Shown: piece after piece, positions 1 through 10,740 of the stretch
Layout: each line of letters begins with the position of its first letter
Numbering within the stretch: the stretch's first letter is position 1
Assembly: GCA_033182465.1 (NCBI GenBank)
Contig: CP137325.1
Coordinates: 682,001-746,000, forward strand
Direction of reading: 5' to 3'
DNA: 64,000 nucleotides
From: Sanghuangporus weigelae
Lineage: Eukaryota; Basidiomycota; Agaricomycetes; Hymenochaetales; Hymenochaetaceae
Position numbers and translations under genes: made by a program
The notes under the pieces: generated by a model
Told to the model about the DNA's origin: nothing
What the model saw: the letters and a program-made list of their open reading frames with translations, nothing else
Databases searched by the model: none

Positions 1-41
1 CTTCTGTAGACAACTGAGCAATCTATCCTAATGCAATCTAG

Positions 42-362
42 GAACTCCAGGCGGACGTACTACGGCAAGAACGCCTCCGACGGAATGTCGCTCTAATTGA
101 GGCACGAGATCGTGAAGAGCGCCTCAGGCTTGCAGCTGGTCAGAATGCTGACCAACCTGTATTATCTTCACCGCAACACGATCCCAAGGATGCAAGTGTG
201 AATGCCATCGCAAATGAACAAAGGTCCTCAGAGTCCGAGACAAGGATACATGATCAACAGCAACGAAAAGAAAGGCATTACGAGCACGACCCGTGGCTTC
301 CTCCTCCGGCTTCTGATGAGCCTCAGTCATGGACGCCAAGAACAATACAGCGCGGCGCATAG
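42..362 (+). CDS. Last exon of a probable NDUFAF2/NDUFA12-like complex I assembly factor (5' part outside window)
   Basis: Positions 1-41 look like the end of an intron, with a CTAAT-type branch point near 28-32 and TCTAG as acceptor. From 42 an open frame of 106 codons runs to TAG at 360-362. It begins ELQADVLRQE, continues as a charged helix with LIEARDREERLR, and ends with a linker, a PWLPPP patch and QSWTPRTI. The phrase ELQAD..RQ..L..N.ALIEARDREE resembles, from memory, the C-terminal half of fungal NDUFA12/NDUFAF2-like proteins, where it follows the WSAWLSHTR region. Those proteins act in mitochondrial complex I assembly. The N-terminal domain that would prove this lies outside the window. 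Another coiled-coil mitochondrial protein is possible. Confidence 0.5.
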   Translation, partial: ELQADVLRQERLRRNVALIEARDREERLRLAAGQNADQPVLSSPQHDPKDASVNAIANEQRSSESETRIHDQQQRKERHYEHDPWLPPPASDEPQSWTPRTIQRGA

Positions 363-1491
363 CTCAGTCCTTTTAGCAGCGTATTCATTAACCTTGTTTT
401 CTGTGAGTGGAATAGATCATCCCACAGCTAACGCAGCTCCGCTGAACTCATCTCTAGATAAGTACTTTATCAACTCTTTATGGCTAAGCACCGTGCAATG
501 TGCTCGTGCCTGTGTGAAAGGCGCAAAATATAGAATAGAGCATGAATATACCATGTCGTCCCGCGCATTCGGTCAACTCCGTCGAGAGTTGCAAGATTCC
601 GTCCGGACAAAAGCAAGATCATTGAGCGCTTAGGGTTTTCTTTTATCTTTTTTAATCACAGGGCTTCGGGAAGTATCGTCGAAGATCTGAACATCTTATC
701 ATTTGCTTCTGCCCTTCGCACGCGGGCCATTTCAATGCGTCTGTAACCGTGCGCGAAGCCTGATGACTCCTCTGAAGGAATTTCGTCAATTATGGCATCG
801 CGTCGTTTATGCTCTTCTCATCAACCCGAACAGACCGAAGTCACGGCGAATAATATGACTCTCAGTAAAGGTTTTACGGCAAATGAGGTCCATTCGCCGT
901 TCGTTTTTCTGCAGTTTTATAGGTAACAACGGAGCTGAACACCGGTGGTGAGTGACATCTCGTTCCGGTGTTGCGAGCGGATGTTGGATATGTCCGACGT
1001 TCTTCCATCGATCATAATGCCGCAAAGTTCGGTTGAACCCCTATCCATAGGCCAAGTTGACGGGTCTGGCCTATGCTCCAGGAATACACCAGATATCCTC
1101 GGCTAAGGACTTGGTATGTCATCTCTTCCAGTGATTGATTGGAGTGTGCCTCTGAAATTTCAAATTCTAGTTGATGCTCTATTCACTCAGCCAGTAAAAG
1201 ACGATTTATACAAAGAAGAAAGCTTCGCAGAGAAACTGACCTTTCTGCAATCAGATGCCCATTGACAAATATAGCAGAAATTCGGTACGGATAAAGGTCC
1301 ATCTTTCCACAACAGATCAGATTTGCGCACAGTTATTAAGTGCGGATTACACAGTGTCCGACTTCAGGCGGAACAGCTGAACAGCAATTTACTGGAGCGG
1401 ATGTATATCTCGCTTCAGACGAGCATGTCTCTTCTGGCCACCCCCTTGTCTTTCCGCCAGTCTTCTTCCGTACAGGAGGATCAGGTGAAGC
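363..1491. other. Intergenic, no supported gene
   Basis: About 1.1 kb between the complex I-like gene and the MFS transporter. Reading frames here are short, have frequent stops and show no family motif or consistent splice pattern. The right part presumably holds the promoter and 5' leader of the transporter. I see no tRNA, repeat or element end. Confidence 0.5.
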
Positions 1492-3688
1492 ATGAATAGC
1501 GACAGAGAAAGAGTTGGATCATCAAACGATCACTCGCGAAGCGTATCTTTCATTGACGAGAAGACCATCGCACCGGACGCAGAATATATTCATGAAAATC
1601 TAAAGCGTCTTGACGTTGCTCTCGAGCTGGTTGCCGGCCATTCTGACGAACAAGAGATATCCCCAGAAGAGTCGAAACGTCTCCGGAGGAAAGTTGATAG
1701 ACATCTCCTACCTCTGCTTTGTGTCATCTATACCAGTGCGTTCTTTCTCGTTCCTGTACAAATGGGTGGAGAGGATTGCCTAACGTGGTTCGGAAGCACA
1801 GTCCAGTTCATCGACAAGTAAGTTAGGACACATACTCACACTTCTTCCTTTCGATCGACATGAAAATCACCTTCCGCTTTCCTTCGCTGCTTCTTTCGGC
1901 GGCTAACTCAATCAATAACTTGGCTAGGAGCACACTTGCGTCAACATCCATCCTAGGCTTAATCAGCGATAATCATCTCAGTACAGACCAATTTAATACA
2001 CTTAGTTCTGCTTTCTATATCGGTGAGATGTCTTCATTCTGAATTACCGACAGTCTACTCAAAGCTTCTGCAGGCTATTTGGTTTTTTCGTGGCCCCAGA
2101 ATTGGGCATTGCAGAGGCAGCCTGTCGGGACATGGCTAACATTTAACATCTTCCTCTGGTAAATCGATTTGTGGGAGTTTGTTGTTGAGCTCTAGGCCTA
2201 ATGCACAGCTCCAGGTGTCTGTTCTTAGGATTACATGCAGCGTGCCGTAACTTCGTCCAACTTTGTAAGTATGCCTTTCACTTGCTTTAGTGGCTTTGCT
2301 TGATTCTGACGCGATATCTAGTTGCGGTTCGCTTCCTGTTAGGCGCATCCGAAGGAAGTATGACGGCAGGACTCATGCTTGTCTGCGGGATGTTTTACAC
2401 TCGTACTGAAATTGGAGAGCGACTCGGGTGGGTTTTCCAATGCAACGGTCTCGCTGCTATCTGCTCGTCCTTCCTTCAATTTGCAATGGTTCACGCTTCG
2501 CCTACCTCTAAGCCGAGTCAATGGCAATGGCTCATGATCTCAACTTCTTTGATTACCTTGATACCATTTCTCGCATTTTTGTTCTTCTTCCCCGATAATC
2601 CGACAACCGCACGGTTCCTCACTCCCGAGGAGAGGATATTGGCTATCCGTCGAGTCCAGGCAAACCAAAACGGAATTGAAACGAAAACGTGGAAAGCTTA
2701 TCAAGTTAAAGAGGCACTTCTGGATCCGAAGACGTGGTTATTCGCAGCCTTTGCTGGATTCGCGAGTCTGATTGGAGGGATAGGAGTTGAATATAGCCTC
2801 TTGATCAAGAGCTTTGGATTCACGACTCTTCAGACGAGTTTGCTCAGTATACCGAACGGCGTTGCGCAGATAATCGGCATAACTTCTGCGTGCTATGCTT
2901 TGCGACGATTTCCAGTATGTTCCGACCTTTACTCGTCCTGCTTGCTTATAATGTTGAGCGACCATATCAATTCTTGTGGATTTGCCCACTGTCAGAATTC
3001 GCGAGCATGGATCAGCGTTATTTCCTGGATTCCAGCTATCGTCGGTTGTCTTATTGAGATATGTGTTCCGTTGGAGAATAAAGTTGGCCGCCTGGTTGGC
3101 ATCTATCTTCTGTGTATGTTCCTCAGTGTTCTATTCGCTCTGAAGGCTGATTTGAGGCACATTCACATATTTTATAATATATAGACTTGGGTAGTTCACC
3201 AGCGTTTATCATGACAATGTCATGGGTTACGTCTGCCGTCTCTGGACACACGAAGGTACCGTATCTTTTCTCTCATCGAGCAATTCCCCGGGTTGTTAAC
3301 GCGACGATTTGCCACGATGTATCATTGTTAGAGGACTACGACCACGGCTATCTTCCTAATCGGATACGCCATGGGACAGATCCTTTGCACACAATATTGG
3401 CGTAGCCAATACAGACCTACGAATCGCATACCATTCGGGATTACTCTCATGTCGCATCTCGCCTCTATTCTTCTAACGCTTATCCTCCGCCATTATCTAT
3501 CCGCGGAAAATAAGCGCAGGGGTAAGATGAAGGGAATGGCCGAGCAAACAGGTATCGGAAAGGAAGTTTTCGAAGATTTCCAAGTCGTTGAAGTAATGAA
3601 AGATGGGGAAGTCATTAGACAGAAGGTAGACAAGGCCTTTCTGGACTTGACAGACAAGGAGAACCTGGCGTTTCGCTATGTGCTGTAA
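1492..3688 (+). CDS. MFS transporter, Dal5/allantoate permease type (anion:cation symporter family)
   Basis: Nine exons join in phase: 1492-1755, 1807-1817, 1928-2022, 2074-2158, 2215-2264, 2322-2914, 2996-3113, 3185-3255, 3332-3688. They give 547 residues, the usual length for this family. The N-terminus is a hydrophilic cytosolic tail of about 70 residues ending in LRRKVDRHLLPLL, the hallmark entry into helix 1. FIDKSTLASTSILGL and GYLVFSWPQNWALQR match the helix 1-2 region, and VRFLLGASEGS is the helix 4 motif. Between the two six-helix halves lies a loop with PEERILAIRRVQANQNG. The C-terminal half contains NRIPFGITLMSHLAS and a charged tail ending FRYVL. It should sit in the plasma membrane and import an organic anion such as allantoate, nicotinate or a related acid; the substrate cannot be read from sequence. 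Exon 2 is only 11 nt. Confidence 0.9.
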
Positions 3689-4084
3689 TTCCGCTGGACT
3701 ATTGTACTTATAATGCGAAGAAGACAATGCGGAAATAGAGCGTAGTGAGTTTCCATGGATGTTGCGATGCGGTGATGTAGTAAGGTATCGTAAATCAGTT
3801 CCAAGGCGGGAAGTGCGGAAAGAATTGAAGTTGAAGGAAGGAATTCGCGGGCGCTCACCAAACGTGGAGAAAATTAGCGCCATCAACTTTACTCCACTTT
3901 ATTCTCGTTTATTCCAATATCATCAATATTAATGGTAACCTAATCACAGATCTGCCGAATCTGTTTATCTATCGCGCAATCGGAGCCATCTGTCTCCTCT
4001 TTAGACAACTCTCCCTCTTACCAAGCCTGTAGGTACCAAAGCAACTTTATACTAGCCGAACATCGTACCGCTTGTCCAGACGTC
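3689..4084. other. Intergenic spacer
   Basis: About 400 bases between two genes on the same strand. It should hold the 3' end of the transporter mRNA and the promoter of the next small gene. I see no coding signal, repeat or RNA gene. Confidence 0.4.
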
Positions 4085-4513
4085 ATGAGTGACAAAGAAT
4101 TCGAGCAAAGAGCCTTGAACGAGTGAGTCGTTCGTTCGGAGGATCCGTATCATTTATGTCTCTATCGATGCAACAGGCTGATGATGACAATGCACTGATT
4201 AGCTCTGATGTTGCACAGCAGGAAGCTCTTTATGGCCAAAGAGACGAGCCAGCAAAACCAGACTCGGAATTAGTGTACGTGATGACTTCTTATCGCTCTG
4301 GACTTCCGAAAGGGCCTAACACAAGTACATCCATTCTCAGACAAGAGCAAGATGGTCCGGGAGAAGGCGCGGATGCAGCCAATGACGATGACGATGTGTG
4401 AGTTCGCTTGTATTCGCGCCTGAGTGAAGTGTCGTGCTAAAGAGATACACAGTCCCGCTCCTACATTCCAGCCGCGTGGCAAGTTGAACAAGCCCACTGT
4501 TGTCAAGAAATGA
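4085..4513 (+). CDS. Small acidic protein of unknown function, about 80 residues
   Basis: Three exons join cleanly: ..4274, 4341-4397 and 4453-4513. They encode an acidic stretch (ADDDNALISSD, DAANDDDDV) followed by a basic end (PAPTFQPRGKLNKPTVVKK) and TGA. The start is uncertain. ATG at 4085 opens MSDKEFEQRALNE and runs into a strong GTGAGT donor at 4123, but joining it to the only good acceptor (4176/4177) is out of phase. So either a tiny exon is missing or translation starts at ATG 4156 or 4168, which read directly into exon 2. No domain, signal peptide or membrane segment is visible, and I do not recognise the family. The basic tail after an acidic core suggests a nuclear or complex-associated protein, which is a guess. 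Confidence 0.5.
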
Positions 4514-4850
4514 TCGATTTGATCTTATTGGAGCTGGAAACAAGCTACCGAATCATTTGCTCCCCCAACGTAATTTGAATCCTGTAAATAACAAGAGAAA
4601 GAAAGAATAAGCAGAAGTTACTGTAGCCATTTCTCTAGCATGCTTGAAAAGCGATATATGTACAATAACAATTACAATGACACACATACAAGCTATTAAC
4701 AGAGCGACTACAGACAGTACATTGATTAAAGTATACATTTGGTCATGACGAGCAAACATAGCAATCAAGATAGGTCCAATAGATCTCCAGCATTCTACAT
4801 AACATTAGGACTCTATAGCGTCAAAAATGGACCAGCGTTCGGTCAAATAC
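4514..4850. other. Convergent 3' spacer
   Basis: Spacer between the small acidic-protein gene (plus) and the sphingomyelinase-like gene (minus), which converge here. It is AT-rich and should hold both polyadenylation regions. No gene seen. Confidence 0.4.
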
Positions 4851-7701
4851 TCAGACAGCCCGTCCAACTAGGCGTCGCATGACGAGAGGCAACGCACTGC
4901 CTTCGCATGCAGTATGAGCCTCGAGGTCCGACGTCAATTCTGCATCATCACCTGCAGGCTCTCGCAAAGAGTCACTCTGTTCGCCCGGAGGTGCGATGAT
5001 GATTTCATTCAGACTCTGCTTATACTGCACAGATCCCAAATTTCAGCAATAAGTTCAAAGGTGCACAAAGCAATAGACTATCAGAAAGGCACGCACGCAA
5101 CTATCCTCGGCACGCATAGCACGTATATCGCATATAGTCACATTCTTGCACTTTTCACCACATCTCATCATCCAAGCTCCTCGATTCATACGTTCCCGAT
5201 ATGCCATAAACGTAGAATTATCCGCCTCGAACACTTCTGTTACACGGTGCCAGAATGGCGCATCGAGTGGGGCAGATGAGGGGTATGATGGCTGATCAGA
5301 CGAAGATGCAGAAGATAGCGAAGCAACGAGAGGTCCATAAGCGTCGCGTGCACTGTAGTAACGTTCCCAATGCGCTATATTGTGAAGTTCAGGGATCAAA
5401 TCGTCGTCACATGCGTAGCAATGAATTCTTACGTTTCTCGTGGTAAGCTGCTTTGGTCATATTTGCTACGGAGGAGTCGTTTAACAGAGTAAGCATAAGC
5501 AAGACTGGACGACTTACCAATATACACTTTGGCATCCATGATATCGTACGTATCAGGGTCAACGTCGTACACAGTAAATGCGGGATTCCCATCTAACATG
5601 CAGTATGGTAAGAAATTTACAGAGGAAATACTATGACTAGAACAAAAAACATACTCGTAGGGGTCAGAGATGGCGCCACAAGGCCAAAGCTCATTGCAGT
5701 CTCCGCACTTCGATCTGAATAATTGCTATATGCAATCTGGAACTGATCGAAGTGTGTGTGCCCATAAAACTGTGCGGCAATTGTGTCGTGATATCGATAC
5801 ACAATCTGATTGTAATAGTTTGACTGTGTGAAGCATGTCATCAGCACCTATCATTGATCTATTCATGTACGAACAAAAAGCAGGAACGAACCTGATCCCG
5901 CATGGTATCACTCGAGCCAGGAGGAATATGGCCAAATATCCACACCCTTTGACCAGATTTCTCGGCAGCGTCAAGTTCGGAGACAAGGAATGACAAAATG
6001 CCATTCGGGTCTGGTCTGTAGGGAAATCAGAACGATAGCTTCGATGAGGGAACCTACAACGCACTGAAACTCATCGCTATCATAAATCCAGAAGCTTCAA
6101 AGGCGTCATCAACTAGCGATACTCATTGACAGCCAGCGCATGAGGCTTACTTGTATTTATACCAGTATTGCGTGTTGACGGAAATCAGCCTTTCTCGAGC
6201 GTCAGAGTCTGTTTTCTTAATTCAGAATAAGCTGGATAACGTTTACTTGAGCTTCGTTCCCGGGTGCACAACAGCGTAGGATCCGGACGTGTGTCGCACA
6301 GAAGCCGATCCAGCATCACCAATCCAACGCTGCAAAGATTAAAAGTTAATCGTCTGTCCAGGTAGCATCAAAAAAGAAAATACGAACCTCCCAATCTCGA
6401 CTTAACAAATCGAATATCCAATCTGCCGAGTTGGGTTCTTCCGCCGTTGTACGCGGAAAATCATTGGTCGGATACCCATCACTAATTTACATCTTTAGCA
6501 GTAGACTTCATTATGCATACGAGCGTTCAACGTACTGGTTACCTGTAGTTGCGGGGCTTGGTCAGAGAAGGAATAGATAACGGCTAAGCACGCATACCAA
6601 TAGATCCATAAAAGGCATTGGTGCTGGAGAGGTTCACAAAGAGCTGTGTATGGAAATTATGTAGCTCATCTTCGACGGTCCTAAGTTAACGTTCAGTAAA
6701 CTCAGAAAATCTCAATCTCGATGCACTCACTCCCGGCTAAGAAGCCAGTTGGCATCTACAAACAGTCTTGAGCCGCGTGCGGGTCTGAAAGTAAAGTGGA
6801 ACCTTACGATCAACGACATCACCGGTCGAAAGGGTAAATCGCGCTTGTGGAACGAGCTCGTTGATTGCATGAAACATACTGTTGGCAAGCCCGATGGGCG
6901 CATCGCAATGCCTGTTCCCGAACGGTTCAGCAGGATGTATAATCTGATCGTCCGTTCTACTTTCGCCACCCGATGAAAAGTCTCTACAGCAAATGTACTT
7001 TGTACAATTTGCTTCTGAACCGACCTGGGTTACTAGTCAATAACAACATGGACAAATATCAGACTAAAATGCTTACTAAGTATTCTGGATCAATGTGCAC
7101 GTCACTGAGATGCACCACCTGGAACGGTTTGCGTCTAGGATGTGCCGGTGTCCACCTCACCGCAGGAGAGTTATCAGGGAAGGCAACATCGTATGGTTCC
7201 ACGGGCTCCTGATCACACATTCCGAAGAGTGCATTGCAGAATAGACGCGATGTACGACCGCTAAGTGACATGCGTCGCAACGCATGGGCAATGATAGGTC
7301 CTTGCGCGCCAATATCACCTTCGCATACATCTGGATCTTGAAGCTGAACCACGCATGACTGAGAAAAGATCACAAGTAAAAGAAATGAGAACACATACCT
7401 TGCGCGCCTTGCATATGCGCGTCATGGAGGACACAAAACTGTCGTCGCCGAGTACCGCAAGGCGCTTCAAAGGAATAAGAAGTGCCTGACATGATCTACA
7501 GTTCTTTGTAGCGCTGGCATTCCGCGCTGCTAATAGAATGTCCTCAGTGATCGATGTGATCGATGCTGCGTCCTCGACTTGCAGCACCGTTTGGGACCCA
7601 ACCACGAGCTGTGCAACCACTACGAGGTAAATGAACAAGAGACCGAGGCAACCAGCACCAGCATGGTCCTTGAAGCACCCTGGAAGTACGCGAGGCTTCA
7701 T
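4851..7701 (-). CDS. Acid sphingomyelinase-like phosphodiesterase (saposin B plus calcineurin-type metallophosphatase)
   Basis: Sixteen exons, all phase-consistent: 7399-7701, 7077-7358, 6808-7024, 6731-6755, 6598-6680, 6536-6542, 6388-6481, 6247-6329, 6151-6189, 6065-6094, 5892-6015, 5655-5823, 5518-5592, 5433-5465, 5097-5374, 4851-5024. They give 671 residues. An alternative in-frame ATG at 7734 adds 11. An N-terminal hydrophobic segment (GLLFIYLVVVAQLVVG) directs secretion. A saposin-B-like cysteine region (NCRSCQALL, RICKARKSC) follows. The metallophosphatase core carries the metal ligands HLSDVHID, GDVVDH, GNHD, FGHIP and YGHTHFD. The C-terminal helical domain has WERYYSARDAYG. The family hydrolyses sphingomyelin or other phosphodiesters outside the cell or in vacuoles, using zinc. 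A 7-nt exon encodes the centre of the GNHD motif. Confidence 0.93.
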
Positions 7702-7734
7702 GGTCGAATAGGAGGTCAACCTTGTCGATATCAC

Positions 7735-8391
7735 TCGTGAACCCTCTGGCTCTTGTTCCGTGGAGTGGTCTGATCTCGGTCGCGTTTACGACACAGGTTC
7801 CGCAGTCGTCACTCTGCACGGTCTTTCCCAGAGAGAGATGCGGCGAGGCGACTAGTTAATTTGTTGGCCGAGATGAGAGCTACGTTAAAGAAGTAACAGC
7901 GTGAGATGGGTATGGACTCCTAACTTTTGCCACAAACCAAACCGTTTGCAAGTCACATGACGAAACATTTCCATTTGCAAGCAACTGCAGACTCGTTACT
8001 TCCGTCACAATAATCACCGTACCCAATCAAGTTGATTTGATCCGTCATCATTGATCGCCGACTCGGAATCGTTATGCATCTCCTTTCGCAATTCGCATCT
8101 CTCCATCGAAGACGGTTTTATTTGGGTCTTTCTTTCGAACGGGGAAGCAGTCTCACATGATCCATCGCAGGAACTTCGTCGCACAAAGCAGAAGGCCGAT
8201 CTTATAAATAAACACTCTTCTTACTAGGCGCCGTGAGGCCGCTGCTGCCACGGTCAGCAAATATATGTAGTCACTGGAGGACTACCACTTGGATTACCAC
8301 CTTCCAGATTCTCGCGTTGTTGGTAAGCTCTGCTTCAATCTTGCGTGATTGAAAAGGTCAAAACAGAACACTTAAAGGATCCAACATAGCT
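7735..8391. other. Divergent intergenic region (promoters)
   Basis: About 650 bases between the start of the minus-strand sphingomyelinase-like gene and the plus-strand alpha/beta hydrolase gene. It should carry both promoters. I see no further gene or repeat. Confidence 0.45.
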
Positions 8392-9735
8392 ATGAGCCAG
8401 AAAACAATCAATCTCGTTTTCAATCTGCCTCCATTGCCTCTGCCCGAGGGTATCGAGTCCAAGTATATCCCAGTGAACGACCTAATCGTGCATTTCCTCG
8501 ATGCGCATCCAAATAAACCTCCTACAGATGGGACCAAACCACCTCTGGTCATCTTGGTCCATGGCTTTCCGGAACTTGCATATTCCTGGCGGAAGATAAT
8601 GCGTCCACTTGCTGACCTCGGATTCCGCGTTGTCGCAACTGATCAACGCGGCTTCGGGCGGACCGTGCCTAATCCGAACACTAAAGAAGGATCTAACGCA
8701 TCCGTAGCATATCCATACGAATATCAGGATCCACTTTCACCGTTCAGCTTCGCAAATCTTGTTCGAGACGATGTCGCGTTTGTCTATGCGCTTGGCTACG
8801 ACAGCGTCGCATGCGTCATGGGTCATGATTCCGGATCCATCACAGCAAGCTCGTGCGCACTCGTCCGTCCTGACATATACCGGAGCGTTGTCCTCATGAG
8901 CGCACCCTTCATTGGCACACCTGATACGCAATCCAACTCGCAGACGTATTCGTCATTGGCACATGCAATTTCGGCTGGCGGATTGCCCAAGCCTCCACAT
9001 ATGGGCCTCACGGTAGATGCGATGCTTGCGAGTCTCGATCCTCCAAGGATGTACTACCAGCATTATTATTCGCTTCCGCAGGCAAACGTACATATGCACA
9101 GAGAGCTCTCAACGAAGCAGCTGCACAATTTTATGCGCGCATACTTCCATATCAAGTCTGCATGTTGGCCAGATTCGTCCTCATCACCGGAAGATGTCGA
9201 GAACTTCGCGGACCCGCGCACACTGAAGAGCATTGAACAGGTTGCTTACCTACCACCGTACTACATGATGCCACGCGGAGAGAGTATGCCCGCAGTCGTT
9301 GGCGCGCGCCTTCCGCGCGGTGATGACTTGGAACGTGCTCGCGCGTGGCTGAGCGACGCTGACGTAGACATCTATACCACCGAATATGGACGCACCGGCT
9401 TCCAAGGCGGCTTGAACCGCTATCGCGTAGCTACACGCCTCGGACGCGTCGGTGATACTCTCAACTCCATCTCAGCATCCGAAGAGGACTATATCTCCGA
9501 GCTTACACTCTTTGCTCGAAAGAAGATCGAAGTTCCAGCTTTGTTCGTCGCAGGTGACAAAGATTGGGGACCATATCAATATCCGGGTGCGTTTGACAAG
9601 ATGAGGAGCCTCTGTCCCTTAATGAGGCCGGGTGACGAGGGAACTACATTCATTAAGAATGCGGGGCATTGGGTGCAGCAGGAGAACCCAGAGGATCTGC
9701 TTGTGGTCTTGAAAGCATTTTTGAATTTGGTGTGA
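8392..9735 (+). CDS. Epoxide hydrolase-like alpha/beta hydrolase, intronless
   Basis: A single uninterrupted frame of 447 residues with no signal peptide, suggesting a cytosolic or peroxisomal enzyme. LVHGFPELAYSWR is the oxyanion-hole HGxP motif typical of soluble epoxide hydrolases. ATDQRGFGRT follows, then GHDSGS, where the aspartate is the expected nucleophile. The cap region has tyrosines (for example YMMPRG, YTTEYGR) that could polarise the epoxide. The acid appears in VAGDKDWG and the catalytic histidine in NAGHWVQQENPE near the C-terminus. It is longer than the usual 320-350 residues because of an extended cap and an insert after the lid. The family opens epoxides to diols, but haloalkane dehalogenase or esterase activity cannot be ruled out. 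Lack of introns is unusual beside its neighbours. Confidence 0.85.
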   Translation: MSQKTINLVFNLPPLPLPEGIESKYIPVNDLIVHFLDAHPNKPPTDGTKPPLVILVHGFPELAYSWRKIMRPLADLGFRVVATDQRGFGRTVPNPNTKEGSNASVAYPYEYQDPLSPFSFANLVRDDVAFVYALGYDSVACVMGHDSGSITASSCALVRPDIYRSVVLMSAPFIGTPDTQSNSQTYSSLAHAISAGGLPKPPHMGLTVDAMLASLDPPRMYYQHYYSLPQANVHMHRELSTKQLHNFMRAYFHIKSACWPDSSSSPEDVENFADPRTLKSIEQVAYLPPYYMMPRGESMPAVVGARLPRGDDLERARAWLSDADVDIYTTEYGRTGFQGGLNRYRVATRLGRVGDTLNSISASEEDYISELTLFARKKIEVPALFVAGDKDWGPYQYPGAFDKMRSLCPLMRPGDEGTTFIKNAGHWVQQENPEDLLVVLKAFLNLV

Positions 9736-10001
9736 TTCGGTCAAAGATAATCTTCCCGTGCTTTCGCTGTTTCTCATGAAGCTCATGTCGTCCTGACTCG
9801 AGTATTTCTCCATTTTGTCACGACAACATCAAATTTGGATCACTTGGAAAGTAAAATTCGTATTCTACCATTCTCGGAAGGACAGACACAAAAAAACCCA
9901 GATTAACGAATGGCATCCTGTCAGGTCAAGTCAGCTTTTCGCCTCCTTAATACTGGTGGGGGCTGCGCTCACCAAAAGGAAAGGTAAACTTTGCATCTTC
10001 A

Positions 10002-10533
10002 CTAAATCTGCTCAAGCGTGACGTTGACGTCTCCTGTGCTCGCACCACCCGTGAAGGTCGCAGTGAACGGAATATCCTGTCCGCAGACAGCGAAGGCTGC
10101 CTTGATGCCCTCTGTAACGGCCATGAGACATAGGGGTTAAGAGGCAATACTACGTATGACTTACGTTCCCAACGGCCCTTCGAGATATTGATGGTTGCTC
10201 CATCCTCAACAGGCGTAATCGTGAACCTGGCGTTGCCAGACTCGCCTGTCGTCGACGTAGGTTTGCCCTGGCACTTCTGAATCGAACCGGCAATGGAGCC
10301 GCAGATTTGAAGCTGTGCAACGTTTACGGTGTGAAAATCGAGGGCACTATTATTGACACAGAAGATGAAAGAAGGCCAAAATCAATAATCTTCTAAAAAA
10401 AGGAGAAGTCAAAAAACACTCACTCTTCACCAGTACAAACGACATTTGACACCGTTTCCTGACGCTCGTAGAGATTTGGAGTAGGCGCGGCAAAACACAA
10501 TGCTAGGAACGAGAAGAAGAGCACGAAAAGCAT
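10002..10533 (-). CDS. Small secreted protein, 133 residues, function unknown
   Basis: Three exons on the minus strand, in phase: 10424-10533, 10165-10346, 10002-10111. The start gives a clear signal peptide (MLFVLFFSFLALCFAAP) with likely cleavage near residue 17. The mature part has four cysteines (VVCTG, LQICGS, KCQG, AVCGQD) that could pair, a run of small polar residues, and a C-terminal half rich in beta-prone residues (FTATFTGGAS, NVTLEQI). The shape is that of a compact beta-sandwich secreted protein. I do not recognise a named family. Small secreted proteins of this kind are common in wood- and plant-associated basidiomycetes, so a role at the cell surface or as an effector is only an inference. 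Confidence 0.75.
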
Positions 10534-10730
10534 CTTGACGACCACTTTTTCTGATTGCTTTCAAAAGCGGTAGAACTTTCCGAAAGAGTGCAGAGCTGGG
10601 AAATGTGAAACAAAATTGCAACCAGTGCGAGACGGCGTAGGAGAAAGCCCAAGTAAGTAGAAAGAAACTGATCCAGTCAGGAAAAAAAAGAGGAATAAGA
10701 AGTAAAAAGTCAGACTTCCGTCTTTCTTGC

Positions 10731-10740
10731 TTTTATATCC
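10731..10740 (-). promoter_or_regulatory. TATA-like box of the small secreted protein gene
   Basis: The plus-strand TTTTATATCC reads GGATATAAAA on the minus strand, about 200 bases upstream of the ATG at 10533. A pyrimidine-rich stretch lies between. Inferred from position and sequence only. Confidence 0.35.
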
